This document shows, piece by piece, positions 13,618 through 17,215 of a stretch of DNA of 17,215 nucleotides; the first letter of the stretch is position 1; each line of letters opens with the position of its first letter. Source of the DNA: an uncultured Muribaculum sp. (GTDB lineage: Bacteria > Bacteroidota > Bacteroidia > Bacteroidales > Muribaculaceae); assembly GCF_910583865.1 (NCBI RefSeq), contig NZ_CAJTYX010000050.1, positions 1-17,215 of the forward strand. The letters are read 5' to 3'. The translations under genes were made by a program, and so were the position numbers. The notes under the pieces were generated by a model, which was not told where the DNA came from, searched no databases, and saw only the letters and a list, made by a program, of their open reading frames with translations.

Positions 13618-16485
13618 TCAATACCATCTGATTCCGTTGGAGAATGACGAGCGTTTGTCGTACTTCAGGTCGGATAGCATCGATGACTTGACGGAAATGT
13701 GGAAATTGTAGCTCTTGTACGGGCCTACCGGCACGAAGCTCGCTGTCATGGTGAAGCAGTGGAGGTCGCGCGAGATGTTGCAGTTCATGTAGGCGATTTT
13801 GTGGGTGTCGAAGTTGTATGACGCCGAAAATCCGAAGTTCCAGTTTTTTGTCGGCTGGATATTGCCCGAGAACGACAGGTTCTGGGTGATGCGTCCGTCA
13901 TACTCCATCTTCTGTTTGTTGAAGGCACCGTAGCCGTAGTTGACCGAGTAGTTGAACGTTAGATTCCAGGGCACGCTCCAGTCCATGTAGCCGTCGGCGC
14001 CCATCTCTATCTCGTCATCATCGTTGCCGCGTCCGCGCCTGCGGTCGTTGCGTCCTGAGAAATTGTCCCCCTCCTCGTCGTCGTAGTCGTCATCCTCCTC
14101 GTCGTCATAGCCGTTTCTGCCACGGCGTTTCTTGTCCTTATCCTTGTCCTTGTCTTTTCCGCGCTTGAAAGTGTTGTTGTTGAACGTGTAGGAGAACGAC
14201 GTGCCGGTCGATGAGAGTCGGCCTATTCCCTTGCCTGCTTTCCAGCGCGGCACGTTGACGCGCACGGGAGCGCCCGTGGGGGAGAGCTGATAGGTATAGA
14301 CATCCCACGTGGCGTTGAGGTTGAGGTTGAAGTTCTTTACCAGGCGCAACATCAGCGAGGTGTTGATGTTGCTCCAGTTCATCGAGTCGGCGGCGAAATT
14401 GTAGCTCTGTGACACTGTAAAGTTCTCGATGAGGGATATTTTCTTCTCTCCGGTGGAGTCCGCGTCGCTTTTCACCTTCATCTCAAGGTTGTTGGCGAGT
14501 GACACCGATATCGAGCCGGACTTGCCCGTGCCCGGCACGCCGAACACGGCGTTGGGGAACATCGAGTACTGGCGTTCCATCATCTCCCCCTGCGAGTTCA
14601 TGTAGCGGTATTTACCGTAGTATCCGAAAAACGGCGAGCCGAAGTCGGGGTTTCCGGAGATGCTTATGGTCGGTGTGAGCACGTGGCGTATCATCTTCAC
14701 CTTGTCGCCCAGGAATTTCATCGGCTGGAAGAATCCGTAGATTTTGGTGTCGAGCGACAGCGAGGCGTTGAAGTCCCACACGTTGTAGAATCCGTAGGTT
14801 GTGTCGCAGACCTCGGCGGAGGCATTGGGATCCCACTGGCGGCGCACCTTGCTTGTGTACATGCGGTCGTTGAGCTGCAACGAGGGCGTGAGGTTGAGAT
14901 ATTTGAACACGCTGAATGTGGCCGACACCGGCACGGAGTGGCGTGCGCCGTTGCGCCAGTCTTTTATCAGGCTCTTCTGGAAGAACACGTCCTGCTTGGC
15001 CGTGAGCGAGTTTTGGAACTGGCCGCTGTAGCTTATCTTGATTTTCTCATACCATCGTTCCTTGCCCACCGCACGCTTGCGCTTGAACGGGTAGATCTGC
15101 GACATCGACGCCGTAAGGTTGGGGAACGAGACGGTGAGCGTGGAGTCGGACGTGCGCTGCGCTATGTTGGCGGTGGTAGACAGCGACCACTTCGAGTTGG
15201 GGAAGCGGTAGGTCATGTTGACCGTGGAGCTTTTGGTGTTCTCGGTGAATGACGGCGAATAATAGCTGTTGAGGTCGTTGCGTGAGTAGCCCGACGAAGT
15301 GAAATTGACCGATGCCGAAAGCGACATGTTGGGGTTGGCCTTGGAGTCCTGCGAATGGTTCCAAAGCACCTGGAAGTTGGTCTGCTTTGAGTAGTCGGGG
15401 TTGCCTTTCTCGCCGTAGATGGTCGTGAGGTACGACACGTTGAAAGAGCCGTTGTATTTGTAGCGCTTCACATAGCTCGACTGGGCGGTCAGTCCCCATG
15501 AGCCTTTGGTGTAGATTTCTCCGGTGAGGGCGAGGTCGATGTTGTCATTGATGGCGAAGTAGTAGCCTCCGTTGCTGAGATAAAATCCACGGTTGTAGTC
15601 ATCGCCGAATGTCGGGAAGATGATTCCCGAGGAGTATTTCTCCGAGAATGGGAAATAACCGAAAGGCACGGCCAGCGGCAGTGGCACTCCGGCGAGGACC
15701 ATGTAGGCCGGGCCGGTGACGATGTTGCTCTTGGGCTTCACCTTGGCTTTTGTGAGCTGGAAATAGAAGTGGGGATGTTCGTGGTCGTTGCAGGTAGAGT
15801 AGCGGCCGTTCTGCAGGTAGTACTCGCCGTTCTCCATCTTCTTTGTGCGTCCTCCGGTAAGGTAGCCTTCGCCCTGCTCCGTCACCACGTTGGTGATGAA
15901 TCCGCGCTGGCTCTTGAAGTTGTAGCTCATCGACTCCGACTCGTATTCTCCGCTCTTGTCGGTGAATATCGGCGTGCCTATAAGCTCGCCGGTGGAGTCG
16001 GGGAGTCCTACGGCGTAGACGTTGCTGTTGGCCATGTTCATCGACACTTTCTCGGCTTCGAGCTTCATGTCGCCATAGTCGAGTTTGGCGTCGCCATACA
16101 TGAACGCGGTGTTGCGTCCCTCCATTATCATGGAGTCCTTTGCGGAGAATGTCACCACGTTGTCGAGGTCAACTTTCTCTCGCCGTATGAGCGACCGCTT
16201 GGGTGCGGTATCGAGCGGCACCATCACGGCGGCAAGCGAGTCGGAATCCACATCGCCTACGAGTGTTCGCCGGAGCAGGCCGTCGGCGTCGGTCGAGTCG
16301 GGGGTCGGTGCCGACAATATCCGCGCCAAAGATGCCGAGTCGAGCAGGGCGCTGTCGGGAATGGCCGGAACCGGGAGCGGCGCGTCGGGCACAGGCATGG
16401 CTGCGCGCTGCGGACGCGACGCGGCTACCGCGCTCAGGGCGCAGGCAATCACTGATAGGCCGATGTAAATATGTGAGCGTGCCAA
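13618..16485 (-). CDS. lptD: LPS-assembly outer-membrane protein LptD, Bacteroidetes type
   Basis: This 955-residue protein has a signal peptide (about 1-22, ending near SAVAA). A Pro/Ala/Asp-rich linker follows (23-95), then an OstA/LptA-like periplasmic beta domain (about 105-245, with repeated strand patterns from FSAKDSMIMEG to YYLQNGRYSTCNDHEHPHF). A large C-terminal barrel begins near SSGIIFPTFGDDYNRGFYL (285-303), the typical LptD entry motif. In the family it receives lipopolysaccharide from the Lpt bridge and inserts it into the outer leaflet together with LptE. The visible cysteine C232 sits where family members carry the conserved TC motif. The barrel ends with aromatic GIRWY. Residues about 773-835 are a Lys/Asp- then Asp/Glu/Arg-rich insert. 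The start must be TTG at 16485: an in-frame TAG lies upstream with no ATG between, and the signal peptide begins there. A -7 box lies at 16547-16554. Confidence 0.92.
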   Translation of the reverse strand: MARSHIYIGLSVIACALSAVAASRPQRAAMPVPDAPLPVPAIPDSALLDSASLARILSAPTPDSTDADGLLRRTLVGDVDSDSLAAVMVPLDTAPKRSLIRREKVDLDNVVTFSAKDSMIMEGRNTAFMYGDAKLDYGDMKLEAEKVSMNMANSNVYAVGLPDSTGELIGTPIFTDKSGEYESESMSYNFKSQRGFITNVVTEQGEGYLTGGRTKKMENGEYYLQNGRYSTCNDHEHPHFYFQLTKAKVKPKSNIVTGPAYMVLAGVPLPLAVPFGYFPFSEKYSSGIIFPTFGDDYNRGFYLSNGGYYFAINDNIDLALTGEIYTKGSWGLTAQSSYVKRYKYNGSFNVSYLTTIYGEKGNPDYSKQTNFQVLWNHSQDSKANPNMSLSASVNFTSSGYSRNDLNSYYSPSFTENTKSSTVNMTYRFPNSKWSLSTTANIAQRTSDSTLTVSFPNLTASMSQIYPFKRKRAVGKERWYEKIKISYSGQFQNSLTAKQDVFFQKSLIKDWRNGARHSVPVSATFSVFKYLNLTPSLQLNDRMYTSKVRRQWDPNASAEVCDTTYGFYNVWDFNASLSLDTKIYGFFQPMKFLGDKVKMIRHVLTPTISISGNPDFGSPFFGYYGKYRYMNSQGEMMERQYSMFPNAVFGVPGTGKSGSISVSLANNLEMKVKSDADSTGEKKISLIENFTVSQSYNFAADSMNWSNINTSLMLRLVKNFNLNLNATWDVYTYQLSPTGAPVRVNVPRWKAGKGIGRLSSTGTSFSYTFNNNTFKRGKDKDKDKDKKRRGRNGYDDEEDDDYDDEEGDNFSGRNDRRRGRGNDDDEIEMGADGYMDWSVPWNLTFNYSVNYGYGAFNKQKMEYDGRITQNLSFSGNIQPTKNWNFGFSASYNFDTHKIAYMNCNISRDLHCFTMTASFVPVGPYKSYNFHISVKSSMLSDLKYDKRSSFSNGIRWY

Positions 16486-16546
16486 TTCTATGTCTGTGTC
16501 GGGTTGCCGTGCGCCTCCCTCTCTGCGGCAGACGCGCTATGCACCG

Positions 16547-16554
16547 CAAAGTTA
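16547..16554 (-). promoter_or_regulatory. -7 box for lptD
   Basis: The minus strand reads TAACTTTG (TAnnTTTG), 62 bases upstream of the TTG start at 16485. The -33 box is not clear. It lies in the 169-base gap after the small membrane-protein gene, indicating separate transcription of lptD. Confidence 0.6.
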
Positions 16555-16654
16555 CGATAACCCTCCCATTTATGAAAATCTTTAACAGATATTCCGAAAT
16601 CCGCGAAATCTTCTGTGTCCGTTCCTGAAATTGGTTGACTTGATCCGGGCGTTG

Positions 16655-17128
16655 TCACAACGCGACGTATTCAAGCAACCATCCTTTCGGGAAAAATTCA
16701 TTCAGAATGTATATGTACACACACGCTATCGTCCATGGGATAAGTAGTATTGACAGTGGTATCAATAGATTCCTTTTTGCGGTACAATATTGTCGTTTCT
16801 GTTCCATCGACATTTTCGAAAAACATGTAAGCAGCGTCTCTGCGAATTTTTTAGAACGCAGATTTCTAACGGCTAAAGATGCGATAAATCTAAAAATAAC
16901 CAGGGAGAGTATAAAAATAAGAATGCCTTTAATGCTTGGAATCGGTCTTATTAACCTTGCATAGGTGAAGATCCCCATAAAGCAAAAAGGTATCAATAGG
17001 CAGGTGATACAATCGGCTATATGTGAATATTCAAATTTTAGATTATATTGCCGATTAAATTTTATCTCCTCGATTGACATCCTTTGTAGGAGCCAAGCCA
17101 GGCAGATTCTCCTGAAAAAATTGCTCAT
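16655..17128 (-). CDS. AT-rich three-span membrane protein of unknown function
   Basis: This 157-residue protein has predicted membrane segments near 37-58, 66-86 and 121-143. Between the second and third lies a basic loop (VRNLRSKKFAETLLTCFSKMSMEQKRQYCTAKRN, split across 87-120). I recognise no family motif. The start is ATG at 17128, with an in-frame tandem TAATAA upstream. The gene is clearly more AT-rich than every other gene in the window, and its codon use differs from that of lptD next door, which suggests a recent or horizontally acquired gene. The stop lies within a 15-bp palindrome (16649-16663). It is oriented like lptD but lptD has its own promoter. No function can be assigned. 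Confidence 0.65.
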   Translation of the reverse strand: MSNFFRRICLAWLLQRMSIEEIKFNRQYNLKFEYSHIADCITCLLIPFCFMGIFTYARLIRPIPSIKGILIFILSLVIFRFIASLAVRNLRSKKFAETLLTCFSKMSMEQKRQYCTAKRNLLIPLSILLIPWTIACVYIYILNEFFPKGWLLEYVAL

Positions 17129-17167
17129 TGAGTACTTGATTATTTTGATAATGCTGTTCTGGAATTA

Positions 17168-17215
17168 TTACTGTCCGCTAAACCATAAATCAGAGAGTCC
17201 AACATCTTGAAAGGC
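17168..17215 (-). CDS. Possible C-terminal end of a gene running off the right edge
   Basis: On the minus strand the window edge reads AFQDVGLSDLWFSGQ followed by tandem TAATAA stops (17170-17165). Tandem stops 36 bases before the next ATG look like a real gene end. A second frame is also open from the edge and ends at 17140 (last residues NNSRTALSK), so the frame cannot be fixed from this window. Confidence 0.25.
   Translation of the reverse strand, partial: AFQDVGLSDLWFSGQ

Noticed and set aside
14683..15252. Plus-strand 189-residue frame antisense to lptD
   Set aside because: It is a His/Arg/Val-rich shadow of the barrel codons with no independent support.

Overview
The window looks like chromosomal DNA of a Bacteroidales bacterium, most likely of the Muribaculaceae (S24-7) type. 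This is an inference from several signs. Promoters carry the Bacteroidetes -7 box TAnnTTTG. The protein families are typical of the order: a DUF4369 lipoprotein, a Bacteroidetes-type LptD, a flippase-like LPG-synthase-type membrane protein paired with a small single-span protein, and DUF2752. Base composition is moderately GC-rich. No rRNA, tRNA, CRISPR array, integrase or complete insertion sequence is seen, and no gap between genes exceeds about 210 bases.

Layout. From 180 to 5166 all genes are on the minus strand. Read in their own direction they are an outer-membrane phospholipase A (pldA-like), an eight-span flippase-like protein, a 236-residue single-span protein, an AraC-type regulator, and a secreted His/Asn/Gly/Pro-rich protein with a Bacteroidales C-terminal domain. 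A 204-base divergent region holds promoters in both directions and a near-perfect 31-bp palindrome. From 5371 to 10833 everything is on the plus strand: a DUF4369 lipoprotein with a cysteine-less thioredoxin-like C-terminus, a ComM/YifB AAA+ ATPase, a REP-associated-tyrosine-transposase (RAYT)-like protein fused to an extra C-terminal domain, a SpoU-family RNA methyltransferase, and a GT4 glycosyltransferase. From 10843 to 17128 the genes are again on the minus strand. They comprise a four-gene operon (NAD-dependent epimerase, small membrane protein, deoC, DUF2752 protein), then lptD, then an AT-rich three-span membrane protein at the right edge.

Theme. Much of the content concerns the cell envelope: PldA and LptD in the outer membrane, the flippase-like protein, the surface-type lipoprotein, the glycosyltransferase and the sugar-nucleotide-type epimerase. 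Most of these are ordinary housekeeping genes. The part most likely to repay study is 8013-9130. Here the RAYT-like single-copy transposase carries an unusual C-terminal domain, has its own promoter whose -33 box lies in a hairpin arm, and has a leader able to form two mutually exclusive hairpins. Its stop codon overlaps the start codon, and its last codons contain the promoter, of the downstream methyltransferase. Other points worth checking are the 5314-5344 palindrome, two TTG-started genes (lptD and the DUF2752 gene), two probably leaderless genes, a charged low-complexity insert in the LptD barrel, and stop codons embedded in hairpin arms.
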